Positions 43,008 through 51,685 of a stretch of DNA of 64,000 nucleotides are shown here, in pieces. Under the pieces are notes generated by a model. It ran no database searches. It was not told where the DNA came from and saw nothing but the letters and a program-made list of their open reading frames with translations. The stretch covers positions 29,964 through 93,963 of the forward strand of contig DATGWP010000202.1 of NCBI GenBank assembly GCA_035299425.1, in the 5' to 3' direction. Each line of letters starts with the position of its first letter. Position 1 is the stretch's first letter. The stretch comes from Bog-950 sp035299425. Its GTDB lineage: Bacteria > Bacteroidota > Bacteroidia > Chitinophagales > LD1. The translations under genes and the position numbers were made by a program.

Positions 43008-43871
43008 CTACCTCACAGCAGTAACCGTAAACCCTTTCTTCCGCAGAAGTTCAATCACTCCGCCTTGCTTAGGCAGGTGCAGGGCACCCACCGCTACAAA
43101 TACACTTTGGTCTTTCACAAACTCTCCAATTCTGTCTGCCATGTGTATGTTTCTATCCGTCACCAGTGCTTTATAAAACTTCTCGGGCATCAGCGCATCG
43201 GCATCGTTAGCCGATAAGCTATCCAGGTTTTGGTCAAGGTAATACTTTACTATATCCATCCCTTCCTGCTTATTCTCCTGTATCATCTTTATCTCGGTAA
43301 CCAGCAGGTCCGCCTGCTCCTGGTAATTCAGCGAGTTAAGCGCGCCCAGCTGCTCCTCTATGGTTTCTATACCTATAATTTTCTTTTTCTTCTTTTTGGC
43401 CTGTTTGTAAAAATACAGGTCGAGCACTTCTTTATTCCCCTTAATGCTCGAGTCGCTCAGCTCCATACCGCTTACTTCTAAAATAGTCATAGTAAACACC
43501 GGCGATACATTGTCAAACAACTTAACCGAAAAGCCTGTTTGCTTCTTAACCACCGAATCCAAAAAATGATATTCTGCCGCCGGTATCATCTCCTTTAGCG
43601 AATAACCGCTCCCCATCATCAGCTTGCCTATTATCTGCATGTTGAAAGCCTCTTTTGGGTCCAACTCCATAGCATAGGCTTTAGAGGCAGCAAAGAAAGG
43701 CATTACGCTATCGCTGAAGTTAAAAACCCGCGCATCGCTGGTATGCATGGTGCCGTATAAGTAGCTGGGTTGTTTAAGCCCATTGCCCGAAATTTTCCAG
43801 AGTAGTGAGTTGTATTGGGCCGAGAGTGTAAAACTTAACAGGATACTTAGCGCAAAAAATATTTTCTTCAT
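43008..43871 (-). CDS. TraB/GumN family protein, secreted
   Basis: A 287-residue protein from ATG at 43871 (signal peptide MKKIFFALSILLSFTLSAQ); a much longer open frame upstream is discarded because it has no coding character. Family signatures are PSYLYGTMHTSD near the start (GxxH motif) and FVAVGALHLPKQGGVIELL at the end (second His motif), suspected metal ligands in a TIKI/EreA-like fold. Members may be metalloproteases, but activity is unproven. It is divergent from the DUF3109 gene, with about 60 bp between the starts. Confidence 0.85.
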   Translation of the reverse strand: MKKIFFALSILLSFTLSAQYNSLLWKISGNGLKQPSYLYGTMHTSDARVFNFSDSVMPFFAASKAYAMELDPKEAFNMQIIGKLMMGSGYSLKEMIPAAEYHFLDSVVKKQTGFSVKLFDNVSPVFTMTILEVSGMELSDSSIKGNKEVLDLYFYKQAKKKKKKIIGIETIEEQLGALNSLNYQEQADLLVTEIKMIQENKQEGMDIVKYYLDQNLDSLSANDADALMPEKFYKALVTDRNIHMADRIGEFVKDQSVFVAVGALHLPKQGGVIELLRKKGFTVTAVR

Positions 43872-43931
43872 GTTGCGAAGGTAATTTCTTTGTATTGCAC
43901 TTAGATAACCCATAATAACTATTAACCTTTC

Positions 43932-44510
43932 ATGATTGTAATTGACGATAAGACCATTAGCGACGACGTAGTAGAAGAACAGTTTGTTTGCGACCTGAAC
44001 GCCTGCAAAGGTGCCTGCTGTGTAGCCGGAGATTTTGGCGCACCGCTCGATAAAAGTGAGCTGCAGATACTGGATGATATTTATGAGAAGGTAAAACCCT
44101 ACCTGACACCCGAGGGCATAGCCACCATAGAGCGCGACGGCAAGTATGTGTATGTAAAAGAAAATAAGGAGTGGTGCACCACCCTGATGAATAAAAATGA
44201 GGGCTGCAGCTGGATAGTGCGCGATGAAAAAGGTGTAGTAGGATGTGGTATAGAAAAAGCTTATTACGACGGCGTGGTAGACTGGAAAAAACCAATCAGC
44301 TGCCACCTGTACCCTATCCGTATTACCAAATACAAAAATTACGATGCCGTAAACTATGAGCGCTGGCACGTATGCAAAGCGGCCTGCAAAAACGGTAAAG
44401 CACTTAAAGTACCGGTATACAAATTTTTGAAAGAAGCGCTCATTCGCAAGTACGGTGAGGATTTCTACACTACACTGGAGCTGACCGTGCAGCACATGGA
44501 AAAGAAATGA
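43932..44510 (+). CDS. DUF3109 family cysteine-rich protein
   Basis: A 192-residue cytoplasmic protein with cysteines in the family pattern: CDLNACKGACCVAGDFGAPL near residue 20, EWCTTL and EGCSW near 78-90, VGCGIE, SCHLYPIR and WHVCKAACKNG. The layout resembles YkgJ-type zinc/iron-chelating proteins, so metal or Fe-S binding is likely. The biochemical role is not known. A long inverted repeat follows the gene. Confidence 0.88.
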   Translation: MIVIDDKTISDDVVEEQFVCDLNACKGACCVAGDFGAPLDKSELQILDDIYEKVKPYLTPEGIATIERDGKYVYVKENKEWCTTLMNKNEGCSWIVRDEKGVVGCGIEKAYYDGVVDWKKPISCHLYPIRITKYKNYDAVNYERWHVCKAACKNGKALKVPVYKFLKEALIRKYGEDFYTTLELTVQHMEKK

Positions 44511-44518
44511 CAAATTGT

Positions 44519-44577
44519 GGAATTACTAATTACCAAGTAATGCAAAAAGGTGTATTTAACTTGTAATTAGTAATTCC
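44519..44577. repeat. imperfect long inverted repeat after the DUF3109 gene
   Basis: GGAATTACTAATTACCAAGT pairs with ACTTGTAATTAGTAATTCC (one bulged base) around about 20 nt. It is AT-rich and of the ATTAC/GTAAT type that recurs in intergenic DNA; another TAATTCC follows at once. Confidence 0.6.
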
Positions 44578-44674
44578 CTAAATAGTAATTCCTCCCTGTC
44601 CTCTCCTCTATCCAACACCTATAGCCCTGTTATAATGATTTAGCCAAATATCCGTTATGTATAGCGCAAGCGCA

Positions 44675-44682
44675 TAAATTTG
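44675..44682 (+). promoter_or_regulatory. -7 promoter box of the class A PBP gene
   Basis: TAAATTTG exactly matches TAnnTTTG and ends 4 nt before the GTG start, implying a leaderless transcript if used. Confidence 0.45.
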
Positions 44683-44686
44683 TATT

Positions 44687-47113
44687 GTGGCAAAGTCTAA
44701 ATCTTCATTCGGGCGTTTTTTCAAATACAATCCGAATAACTTTAAGGATGTTTTTATAAGGATACAAATCCTCCTATGGTCGTTTTTAGCCATGGTGGCC
44801 TTGTTTTTTGTGGGCGTTAACTACGGCCTGCTGGGCCACATGCCCGACCTGGAAGCTATACAAAACCCCAACAGTGCCGTAAGCACTACCATCTACTCCG
44901 AAGATTTTGAAGTGCTGGGCTCTTACTTTAACGAAAACCGTATTGAGGTATCTTACGATGAACTCTCCCCCTATCTGGTTAAAGGCTTAATTGCTACCGA
45001 AGACAAGCGCTTCTACGAGCATAGCGGTATAGATTTGATAGGCCTTGTGCGGGCTATTACACTTGCCTTTGTGCCTGGCCGCGATGGCGGCGGTGGCTCT
45101 ACACTTACACAGCAGCTGGCCAAAAACCTCTTTCACCAGGATTTTGAAAAGGCAAGTCTGCCTAAGCGTATTGCCCAAAAAATAAAAGAGTGGGTGCTGG
45201 CCGCCAAAATTGAGCGCACCTTTACCAAAGATGAAATTGTGAACCTTTACCTGAACACAGTAGGGTTCAATTACAACAGCTACGGTATCAAAACTGCATC
45301 GTTTACTTATTTCTACAAATCGCCCAAAGATTTAAAACCCGAAGAGGCTGCCCTGCTGGTAGGTATGCTGAATGCGCCTGCACGGTTTAACCCCCGCCTG
45401 CACGAAGAACGTGCTACCGATAGAAGAAACCTGGTGATGCGCCGTATGGTAGAGGCTAAGGCACTTACCCAGGCACAATACGATTCGCTTTCTAAGAAAA
45501 AGATAGCGCTTAACTTTCACAACCCCGATTACCGCGAAGGGGTGGGCACCTACATACGGGAGTACATACGCCAGGAACTTAAAAACTGGTGCGATAAAAA
45601 CCCCAAGCCCGATGGCAGCAAGTGGGATGTGTATGAAGATGGTTTGAAAGTATTTACCACCATCGACTCGCGCATGCAGAAATATGCCGAGGCCAGTGTA
45701 GCCGAGCACCTCACAACCTTGCAGGATGCTTACTTTAAAGAATGGAAAGGTAAAGAATCGTGGAAGTTTGGCTACCGCGCCAAGCCCGATTTGCTTACCA
45801 AAATGATGAAGCAAAGCGACCGCTACATAGGAATGAAGGCGGAAGGCAAAAGCGATGCAGAAATTAAAAAGGCTTTTGAGACCAAGATTAAAATGGAGAT
45901 TTTCAACTGGCACGGCGACCGCACCCAAACGGTAGATACCGTAATGAGCCCGCTGGATTCGCTGCGCTACTATCTGCAAATAATACAGGTGGGTTTCCTG
46001 GCGGTAGATGCCAAAACCGGTGAGGTAAAGGCCTGGATAGGCGGGCCTAACATCCGCTATTTTCAGCTGGACCACGTAAAGAAAACCACCAAGCGCCAGG
46101 TGGGCTCTACCATGAAACCGTTTCTTTATGCATTAGCGCTGGAGCGTAACTACGAACCCTGCACCGCCATACCATACATAGCACCCGAGTGTGGTGGCAA
46201 TGATGCCAGCTGGGACCCCAGCGGCACCGGCAAATGGCCCGATGGAACCTTAGTGCCTATGAAGGATGGGCTGGCAGCATCTGATAACCGGATAACTGCC
46301 CGCATAATGTGCGATATAGGCGACCCCGGTGCGTTGGTAGAGTTTGCCAAACGCTGCGAAATAGAAAGCAAGCTGGAAGCCGTGAACGCACTTTGCCTGG
46401 GCGTGTGCGATATATCACTGTTTGAAATGGTAGGAGCCTATACCTGCTTTGCCAACCTGGGCACCTATAGCAAACCCTACTTTATTAAGCGTATAGAAGA
46501 TAAAGATGGCAACGTACTGGCGCAGTTTGGCGAGGTACACAAAGAAGCCATAGCCGAAAAGACCGCTTACCTGACTACACAGATGTTGAAGGGAGTTATA
46601 AATAAAGGCACGGCAGCATCGCTCCGTCCGCGCTATGGTTTGCAAATGCCGCTGGCGGGCAAAACCGGTACTACACAGGGCAACTCCGATGCTTGGTTTA
46701 TGTGCTACACACCTGACTTAGTGGTGGGCGCATGGGTTGGTTTCGAGCAGCCAAGTGTTCACTTTGCATCTAACAAATCCGGCGCCGGTGCCACCGGTGC
46801 CATGCCTATGGTAGGTAACTTTATGCGCAAGAGTTTTAACGACCGCTCGTTGCAGTTAAAGCACAACGACTTTACCCTGCCCGAAGATTCTTTCTCCATT
46901 AATGTAAACTGGGATTGCGTACCGGTAATGGATACTTTAAAAAAAAAGCCTGACAATGAGGTAAAGGAGTGGTTTCAGAATGTATTCAAGAAAGAGAAAA
47001 AAGAAGAAACCACCCCTACTGTTGTAATAGGTGATGACGCACCAAGGCTATCGCCCAAACAGAAGCGGCAGATAAAAAAATACGAGCGCCAGCATAAGCC
47101 CGCTAAACATTGA
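44687..47113 (+). CDS. class A penicillin-binding protein 1A (glycosyltransferase-transpeptidase)
   Basis: An 808-residue bifunctional peptidoglycan synthase with a GTG start. There is a short basic cytoplasmic tail, then a membrane helix near 24-46. The GT51 glycosyltransferase domain has TEDKRFYEHSGIDLIG, GGGGSTLTQQLAKNLF and the EIVNLYLNTVGFNYNSYGI block. The transpeptidase domain has STMK (in RQVGSTMKPFLYA, acylation Ser), SDN (in LAASDNRITARI) and KTGTTQGNSDAWF. The C-terminal tail is Lys/Gln/Arg-rich. An unusually long linker follows the GT51 domain. It is followed 14 bp later by an RsmI-type methyltransferase gene and probably shares a transcript. Confidence 0.95.
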   Translation: MAKSKSSFGRFFKYNPNNFKDVFIRIQILLWSFLAMVALFFVGVNYGLLGHMPDLEAIQNPNSAVSTTIYSEDFEVLGSYFNENRIEVSYDELSPYLVKGLIATEDKRFYEHSGIDLIGLVRAITLAFVPGRDGGGGSTLTQQLAKNLFHQDFEKASLPKRIAQKIKEWVLAAKIERTFTKDEIVNLYLNTVGFNYNSYGIKTASFTYFYKSPKDLKPEEAALLVGMLNAPARFNPRLHEERATDRRNLVMRRMVEAKALTQAQYDSLSKKKIALNFHNPDYREGVGTYIREYIRQELKNWCDKNPKPDGSKWDVYEDGLKVFTTIDSRMQKYAEASVAEHLTTLQDAYFKEWKGKESWKFGYRAKPDLLTKMMKQSDRYIGMKAEGKSDAEIKKAFETKIKMEIFNWHGDRTQTVDTVMSPLDSLRYYLQIIQVGFLAVDAKTGEVKAWIGGPNIRYFQLDHVKKTTKRQVGSTMKPFLYALALERNYEPCTAIPYIAPECGGNDASWDPSGTGKWPDGTLVPMKDGLAASDNRITARIMCDIGDPGALVEFAKRCEIESKLEAVNALCLGVCDISLFEMVGAYTCFANLGTYSKPYFIKRIEDKDGNVLAQFGEVHKEAIAEKTAYLTTQMLKGVINKGTAASLRPRYGLQMPLAGKTGTTQGNSDAWFMCYTPDLVVGAWVGFEQPSVHFASNKSGAGATGAMPMVGNFMRKSFNDRSLQLKHNDFTLPEDSFSINVNWDCVPVMDTLKKKPDNEVKEWFQNVFKKEKKEETTPTVVIGDDAPRLSPKQKRQIKKYERQHKPAKH

Positions 47114-47127
47114 TTTAAACACTATAC

Positions 47128-47829
47128 ATGCCAGCAGGTAAAATATTTCTTATCCCTTCTTTTCTTGGCGAAGACAACCTTGCTATAATACCCGACCAGG
47201 TTAAAGAATGCGTGCAGAACCTCAACGAGTTTATTGTAGAAGACGCCCGCACTGCCCGCCGCTACCTGCGCGCCATTGGGTTTAAAAAGAACTTTGACAC
47301 CGAAGTAACCATATACGAGTTAGATAAGCATGCCAAGCACCAGGATAGCGGCAAGATGCTGCAAAACGTGCTGGCCGGTGGCGATATAGGTATCATATCG
47401 GAAGCGGGCAACCCCTGCATAGCCGACCCCGGCAGCGAGGTAGTAGACTATGCACACGCACTGAATATAGATGTAGTGCCACTGGTAGGCCCATCATCTA
47501 TACTACTGGCCCTTATATCATCGGGGTTCAATGGGCAGCAGTTTACCTTCAATGGTTACCTGCCTATAAAAGAACCCGAGCGCTCATCGAAACTTAAAAA
47601 AATGGCCTCATGGTCTACAGCTACTACGCAGATATTTATGGAAACTCCCTTTCGCAACCAGAAGCTGTTTGACGAGATAATTAAAACCTGCCCCGAAGAC
47701 CTAAAGCTGTGCGTTGCCTGCGACCTTACCTTGCCTACCCAATACATCCGCACCAAAAAAATTGCCGCCTGGAAAAACGAGAAAGTAGATTTGCACAAGC
47801 GCTATTGTATGTTTTTGCTGGGGGTATAA
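47128..47829 (+). CDS. RsmI-like 16S rRNA 2'-O-methyltransferase (tetrapyrrole methylase fold)
   Basis: A 233-residue SAM-dependent methyltransferase. Features are IFLIPSFLGEDN at the start, VEDARTARRYLRAIG (the helix after the SAM domain), GIISEAGNPCIADPGSEVVD (a key RsmI block) and VPLVGPSSILLALISSGFNGQQF. It is shorter than typical RsmI (about 280) and belongs to the short form found in Bacteroidota. RsmI methylates C1402 of 16S rRNA; that target is inferred from the family. It starts 14 bp after the PBP gene. A weak CCTCCTG...CAGGAGG hairpin lies 20 bp after its stop. Confidence 0.88.
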   Translation: MPAGKIFLIPSFLGEDNLAIIPDQVKECVQNLNEFIVEDARTARRYLRAIGFKKNFDTEVTIYELDKHAKHQDSGKMLQNVLAGGDIGIISEAGNPCIADPGSEVVDYAHALNIDVVPLVGPSSILLALISSGFNGQQFTFNGYLPIKEPERSSKLKKMASWSTATTQIFMETPFRNQKLFDEIIKTCPEDLKLCVACDLTLPTQYIRTKKIAAWKNEKVDLHKRYCMFLLGV

Positions 47830-47942
47830 TGAAGCGACTATGCAACCAATGCCCTCCTGATTTCCGTCTGAAAACAGGAGGATGTAACACTTTTAAATAT
47901 GGTTTAGAAAAATCATATATTTCAATTTCAAAACTACCCCGC

Positions 47943-48692
47943 ATGAAAACCCCCAAAATTTTTGCACCGGTACTACTATGCCTTTCGCTCATCATGGGTT
48001 GCGATAAGGACGAAAACAATGAAACCACAGGTAATTATCCCTTACAAATAGATAACAGCTGGCAATATTTTACCGAAACCCAAAGCGGCACCTATTACTC
48101 TTCATTTACCTCTTACTGGCAGGTGGTAGGGAATGCAACTATAAACGGAATACCCGTAACCAAAGTATCGCAGCGGGATAGCAATACTACATCAGGCGAG
48201 ATACACCAGGCATATACCTATTATAGCAATGTAAGCGATGGATTATATGGCATTGCAGCAGAAAACCACGGCTCCGCATTCTTTTTTAAAAACGGTGAAG
48301 AAAACTGGCCCGTGCTAAGCAATTTTTCGCGCTCGGCAAACGAAACCGACAGCCTGTTTATTCCCGATACAGCCCTATACCTGCTGCGCTACCCCATAGT
48401 GCTTAACGAAGTATGGCGCTCCAATGAATTTATATCCTCTACCAATACTAAACGCAAATGGATTGGTGCCGAAACAATTACTACGTCAGCAGGCACATTT
48501 AACTGTGATAAGCTTCAGGTCATTATCGATTATAATAATGATAATATACCCGACTCGGGCGAGGTTACGGTATTCCAGCACTTTTGTGATAAGGGACTGG
48601 TACAGGAAGAATGGTTCCAGACAACTGTGTCGCCTAATGGCGATACAACTAACCTACACCGTATTACTAAGCTTACGCAGGTGAACTTTTGA
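47943..48692 (+). CDS. lipoprotein of unknown function
   Basis: A 249-residue lipoprotein from ATG at 47943: KTPKIFAPVLLCLSLIMGCDK with lipobox LIMGC. A long open frame upstream is discarded because it has no signal. The mature part is beta-rich and aromatic (YPLQIDNSWQYFTETQSGTYY, SSNTKRKWIGAETITTSAG). The end reads HFCDKGLVQEEWFQTTVSPN. Two cysteines (FNCDKLQ and HFCDKG) could be linked. I do not recognise a named domain. It stands alone between the methyltransferase gene and a dioxygenase. Confidence 0.7.
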   Translation: MKTPKIFAPVLLCLSLIMGCDKDENNETTGNYPLQIDNSWQYFTETQSGTYYSSFTSYWQVVGNATINGIPVTKVSQRDSNTTSGEIHQAYTYYSNVSDGLYGIAAENHGSAFFFKNGEENWPVLSNFSRSANETDSLFIPDTALYLLRYPIVLNEVWRSNEFISSTNTKRKWIGAETITTSAGTFNCDKLQVIIDYNNDNIPDSGEVTVFQHFCDKGLVQEEWFQTTVSPNGDTTNLHRITKLTQVNF

Positions 48693-48739
48693 AAGGCCTT
48701 TACTTTGTGTAATCAGAAATAATCTGTGTATTCTTATAT

Positions 48740-49789
48740 ATGAAACAGTCCTTCGTAAACGATCAGCAACTACCGCTGATAATAGAACCCAACGGCAACG
48801 GAAACTCAAAGCAAGAGCTTTTGAAATGGCTGGCGGCCAACAAAGCCAGCATGGACGAAAAGTTTATTAAGCACGGCGCGGTGTTGTTCCGTGGTTTTGA
48901 AATAAACAACCCGAATGATTTTGAAGACCTGGCTGTAGTGGTAGACCCTAAGCTGGAGCATTCGTATTACGGCACATCGCCGCGTAATATGGTTAAGGGC
49001 ACGAAATACATTTTTACAGCCAGCGAGTTGCCGGGATACTATCCCATTATGCAGCACTGCGAAATGAGCTATGTAAAAAACCCACCGGTTAATATTTTCT
49101 TCTATTGCCATATAGAGCCGGAGTATGGCGGCGAATCGCCCATCTGCAATTTCCGTAAAGTATATGCCGACCTTGACCCAAAAATAAGGGCGGAGTTTGA
49201 TAAGAAGGGTGTAATAACCGTGCGCAATTATTCAGGTCTGGACGGTGGCTCTAAATTCAACCTGTTTGAACTGAAGAAGTGGAACGAGATATTCAACACT
49301 ACCGATAAGGCAGAAGTAGAAAAACAGTGCCGCGAACAGGAAATAGAGTTTGAATGGATGCCCGGTGGCAACCTGCGCCTGCTGCACCGCACACCGGCAG
49401 CTATCAACCACCCGGTAACTAAAGAGAAAGTTTGGTTTAACCACCTGCAGGTGTTTCACCCGCACGGTGCCGATGTAGAATACAGCTATATACACCAGCA
49501 CCAGCAGCGCGGCAAAACCTTTTTCTGGAAAGTGTTTTTAAGCTTGATGGTGAAACTAAAATCGGTAACCACCAAACCCATAGACCAAAGTATGAATGTG
49601 CTGTTTGGCGATGGCACACCCATACCCGATAGCTATGTAGAGCACCTGGAAGAAGTAATTTGGAAGAACCTGGTAATACTACCCTGGAAACAAAACGATG
49701 TAATAGCAGTAGATAACTTTAGCACGGCACACGGGCGGTTGCCGTATGAGGGCAAGAGAGAAATACTTGTTTGCTGGAGCACGCAATAA
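48740..49789 (+). CDS. TauD/TfdA-family Fe(II)/2-oxoglutarate-dependent dioxygenase
   Basis: A 349-residue cytoplasmic enzyme. The metal site has MQHCEMSYVK (HxE near residue 116, the E standing for the usual D) and a distal His in STAHGRLPYEGKREIL, where the Arg should hold 2-oxoglutarate. KHGAVLFRGFEI near residue 40 and SPICNFRKVYADLDP also fit the family. It resembles the clavaminate-synthase-like branch. The substrate cannot be told from sequence. Confidence 0.85.
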   Translation: MKQSFVNDQQLPLIIEPNGNGNSKQELLKWLAANKASMDEKFIKHGAVLFRGFEINNPNDFEDLAVVVDPKLEHSYYGTSPRNMVKGTKYIFTASELPGYYPIMQHCEMSYVKNPPVNIFFYCHIEPEYGGESPICNFRKVYADLDPKIRAEFDKKGVITVRNYSGLDGGSKFNLFELKKWNEIFNTTDKAEVEKQCREQEIEFEWMPGGNLRLLHRTPAAINHPVTKEKVWFNHLQVFHPHGADVEYSYIHQHQQRGKTFFWKVFLSLMVKLKSVTTKPIDQSMNVLFGDGTPIPDSYVEHLEEVIWKNLVILPWKQNDVIAVDNFSTAHGRLPYEGKREILVCWSTQ

Positions 49790-49820
49790 ACCCATAACCC
49801 AATAAGAGAGGCCTGCCTTT

Positions 49821-49875
49821 AATTCCCCTCCTATTTTAGGAGGGGTGTCCCGATTTTTCATCGGGACAGGGTGGT
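49821..49875. repeat. double-hairpin intergenic repeat, copy C (inverted relative to A)
   Basis: Read on the minus strand: CCACCCTGTCCCGATGAAAA, ATCGGGACACCCCTCC, TAAAATAGGAGGGGAATT. Block order and ends match copies A and B. The outer stem is GTCCCGAT/ATCGGGAC and the inner one CCCCTCCTA/TAGGAGGGG; their sequences differ from A and B while pairing is kept. It precedes the BASS transporter gene. Confidence 0.7.
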
Positions 49876-49882
49876 AAGACAA

Positions 49883-50779
49883 ATGAACGAACTCGAAACC
49901 ATACAGATAAACTTTAGCGAACACGGCCTCACCGTGCTCAACATCATCCTGGGGTTTATACTGTTTGGTATATCGCTCGAGCTAAAGAAAGAAGACTTCA
50001 TTGCCCTGCTTAAAAACAAGAAGACTTCCATTGTTGGTTTAACGGCGCACTTTCTTTTGCTGCCGCTCCTCACCTTCGCATTGGTAAAACTATTGCACCC
50101 GCCACCGTCGGTAGCTTTAGGAATGATACTCGTTGGTGCCTGCCCTGGTGGTAACATGAGCAACATGTTTACACACATGGCCAAAGGAAACACGGCACTG
50201 GCAGTTGGGTTAACATCCGTATCGCACATGCTGGCTATAGTAATGACACCCTTCAACTTCTCCTTCTATGGTGGGCTGGATAGCGAAACAGCAGCGCTGC
50301 TAAAAACCATTCACCTGGATGTGTTTGAGGTGTTTCAAACAATCATATTTGTAATAGGCATTCCATTAATAGCCGGCATTGCGCTTAACTATAGCAAACC
50401 GCTATTGGCCGAAAAGCTATGTGGGTACATGAAAAAATTCTCGCTCGTAGCATTTGCCATCTTTCTGGTAGCTGCCTTTGCCGGTAATGCGAAAGTGTTT
50501 ATAGCCAACTTCCCCGTTATTATGCCGCTGGTTATTATTCATAACGCAGTTGCCTTAACCGGTGGTTATTTATTTGCAAGATTAATGCGGTTGGAGCAGC
50601 GTGACGTAAAAACCATCACCTTTGAAACCGGTGTGCAAAATGCCGGGCTAGGCCTTATACTCATCTTCACCTTCTTCAATGGCTTAGGTGGCATGGCCAT
50701 AATAGCCGCCAGCTGGGGCGTGTGGCATTTGGTAAGTGGTGGCGCACTTGCTTACTGGTGGGGCAGAAAATCTTCTTAG
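49883..50779 (+). CDS. bile acid:sodium symporter (BASS) family transporter
   Basis: About 298 residues from ATG at 49883; the earlier GTG lies inside the hairpin repeat. It is hydrophobic, with about 9-10 membrane segments. Family signatures are ILVGACPGGNMSNMFTHMAKG (TM4-5 region), GLTSVSHMLAIVMTPF and ITFETGVQNAGLGLILIF. BASS proteins use the sodium gradient to import organic anions such as bile acids, pyruvate or pantoate; bacterial substrates vary. The next gene starts 19 bp downstream and may be co-transcribed. Confidence 0.92.
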   Translation: MNELETIQINFSEHGLTVLNIILGFILFGISLELKKEDFIALLKNKKTSIVGLTAHFLLLPLLTFALVKLLHPPPSVALGMILVGACPGGNMSNMFTHMAKGNTALAVGLTSVSHMLAIVMTPFNFSFYGGLDSETAALLKTIHLDVFEVFQTIIFVIGIPLIAGIALNYSKPLLAEKLCGYMKKFSLVAFAIFLVAAFAGNAKVFIANFPVIMPLVIIHNAVALTGGYLFARLMRLEQRDVKTITFETGVQNAGLGLILIFTFFNGLGGMAIIAASWGVWHLVSGGALAYWWGRKSS

Positions 50780-50798
50780 TTTTCGCCCGCCTAATACC

Positions 50799-51653
50799 GT
50801 GACCGAACAACCAACCATTAAAAAACGATTACTACTAGCGCTGAAAATACTACTCAGCGCAGCGGCGGTATTTATCATTTATAAAAAAGTGGATATAAAG
50901 GCGGTGTCTGGCTACCTGGCTTCTGCAAACCTGTTTTGGTTAATGGCAGCTTTCATTGTGTTCTTTATCTCTAAGGCAATCTCTGCTATAAGGCTTAACC
51001 AGTTCTTTAAGCAACATGGTGTAGTGCTAAGCGAAAAGCAAAACCTGTTTCTATACTTACTGGGCATGTTCTATAATCTGTTTGTGCCGCTGGTAGGTGG
51101 CGAGGCTTACAAGATATACTTCATTCATCAGCGGCAGGGCACACCGGTAAAGAGTTTAGTATGGGCATCGTTGCACGACAGGGCCAGTGGCCTGGTTGCG
51201 CTTACCGTATTTGCTATTTTGTTTTTTGTTTGGTCATCGCTTAACCTGCCGTATAAGGTACTTTCGGTAGCGGCTATACCGGTGGGCTATGCCGTTTACT
51301 ACTTCGGGTTACGTATTTTCTTTAAAGAGTATTTACCGGTGTTCACCGGCAGCAACCTGCTATCGCTGGCGGTGCAGGCCACACAAATACTTTGCTCATA
51401 CTGTGTACTGATGTCGTTAGGCGTAAACGAACACATTGCCGACTACCTGTTTGTATTTCTTCTATCCTGCTATGCATACATGATACCGGTAATAGGCGCG
51501 CGCGAAATGGCTTTTGTATTTGGTGCACAGGCCATGCACCTGGATATGAACCTGTCGCTGGCCATTAGCATCTTCTTCTATCTTGCCCTGGCGGTAACAT
51601 CTTTAACAGGTGTAGTGTTCCTATTTAAAACAAACTTACTGGAGAACGATTAA
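50799..51653 (+). CDS. flippase-like membrane protein (lysylphosphatidylglycerol synthase TM domain, AglD/UPF0104 type)
   Basis: About 284 residues from GTG at 50799 (TEQPTIKKRLLLALKILLSA); the earlier open frame overlaps the transporter gene and adds no signal. It has 6-8 hydrophobic segments with the family block LFLYLLGMFYNLFVPLVGGEAYKIYFIHQ, and SLVWASLHDRASGLVALTVF. This domain is shared with the flippase part of MprF and with AglD-like proteins. A role in lipid or glycolipid movement is likely; substrate unknown. Only 32 bp separate it from the convergent glycosyltransferase gene. Confidence 0.85.
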   Translation: MTEQPTIKKRLLLALKILLSAAAVFIIYKKVDIKAVSGYLASANLFWLMAAFIVFFISKAISAIRLNQFFKQHGVVLSEKQNLFLYLLGMFYNLFVPLVGGEAYKIYFIHQRQGTPVKSLVWASLHDRASGLVALTVFAILFFVWSSLNLPYKVLSVAAIPVGYAVYYFGLRIFFKEYLPVFTGSNLLSLAVQATQILCSYCVLMSLGVNEHIADYLFVFLLSCYAYMIPVIGAREMAFVFGAQAMHLDMNLSLAISIFFYLALAVTSLTGVVFLFKTNLLEND

Positions 51654-51685
51654 TCATCAGCATAAATGGTGAGCTTCTTTTATAC

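Noticed and set aside
43872..44513. Long minus-strand frame upstream of the TraB/GumN start, antisense to DUF3109
   Set aside because: The TraB/GumN gene has a clear signal peptide at ATG 43871. The extension is the antisense of the DUF3109 gene and has no coding character.
47853..47881. Terminator after the RsmI-like gene
   Set aside because: CCTCCTG/CAGGAGG has a 15-nt loop and no U-run, so it is too weak to report as a terminator.
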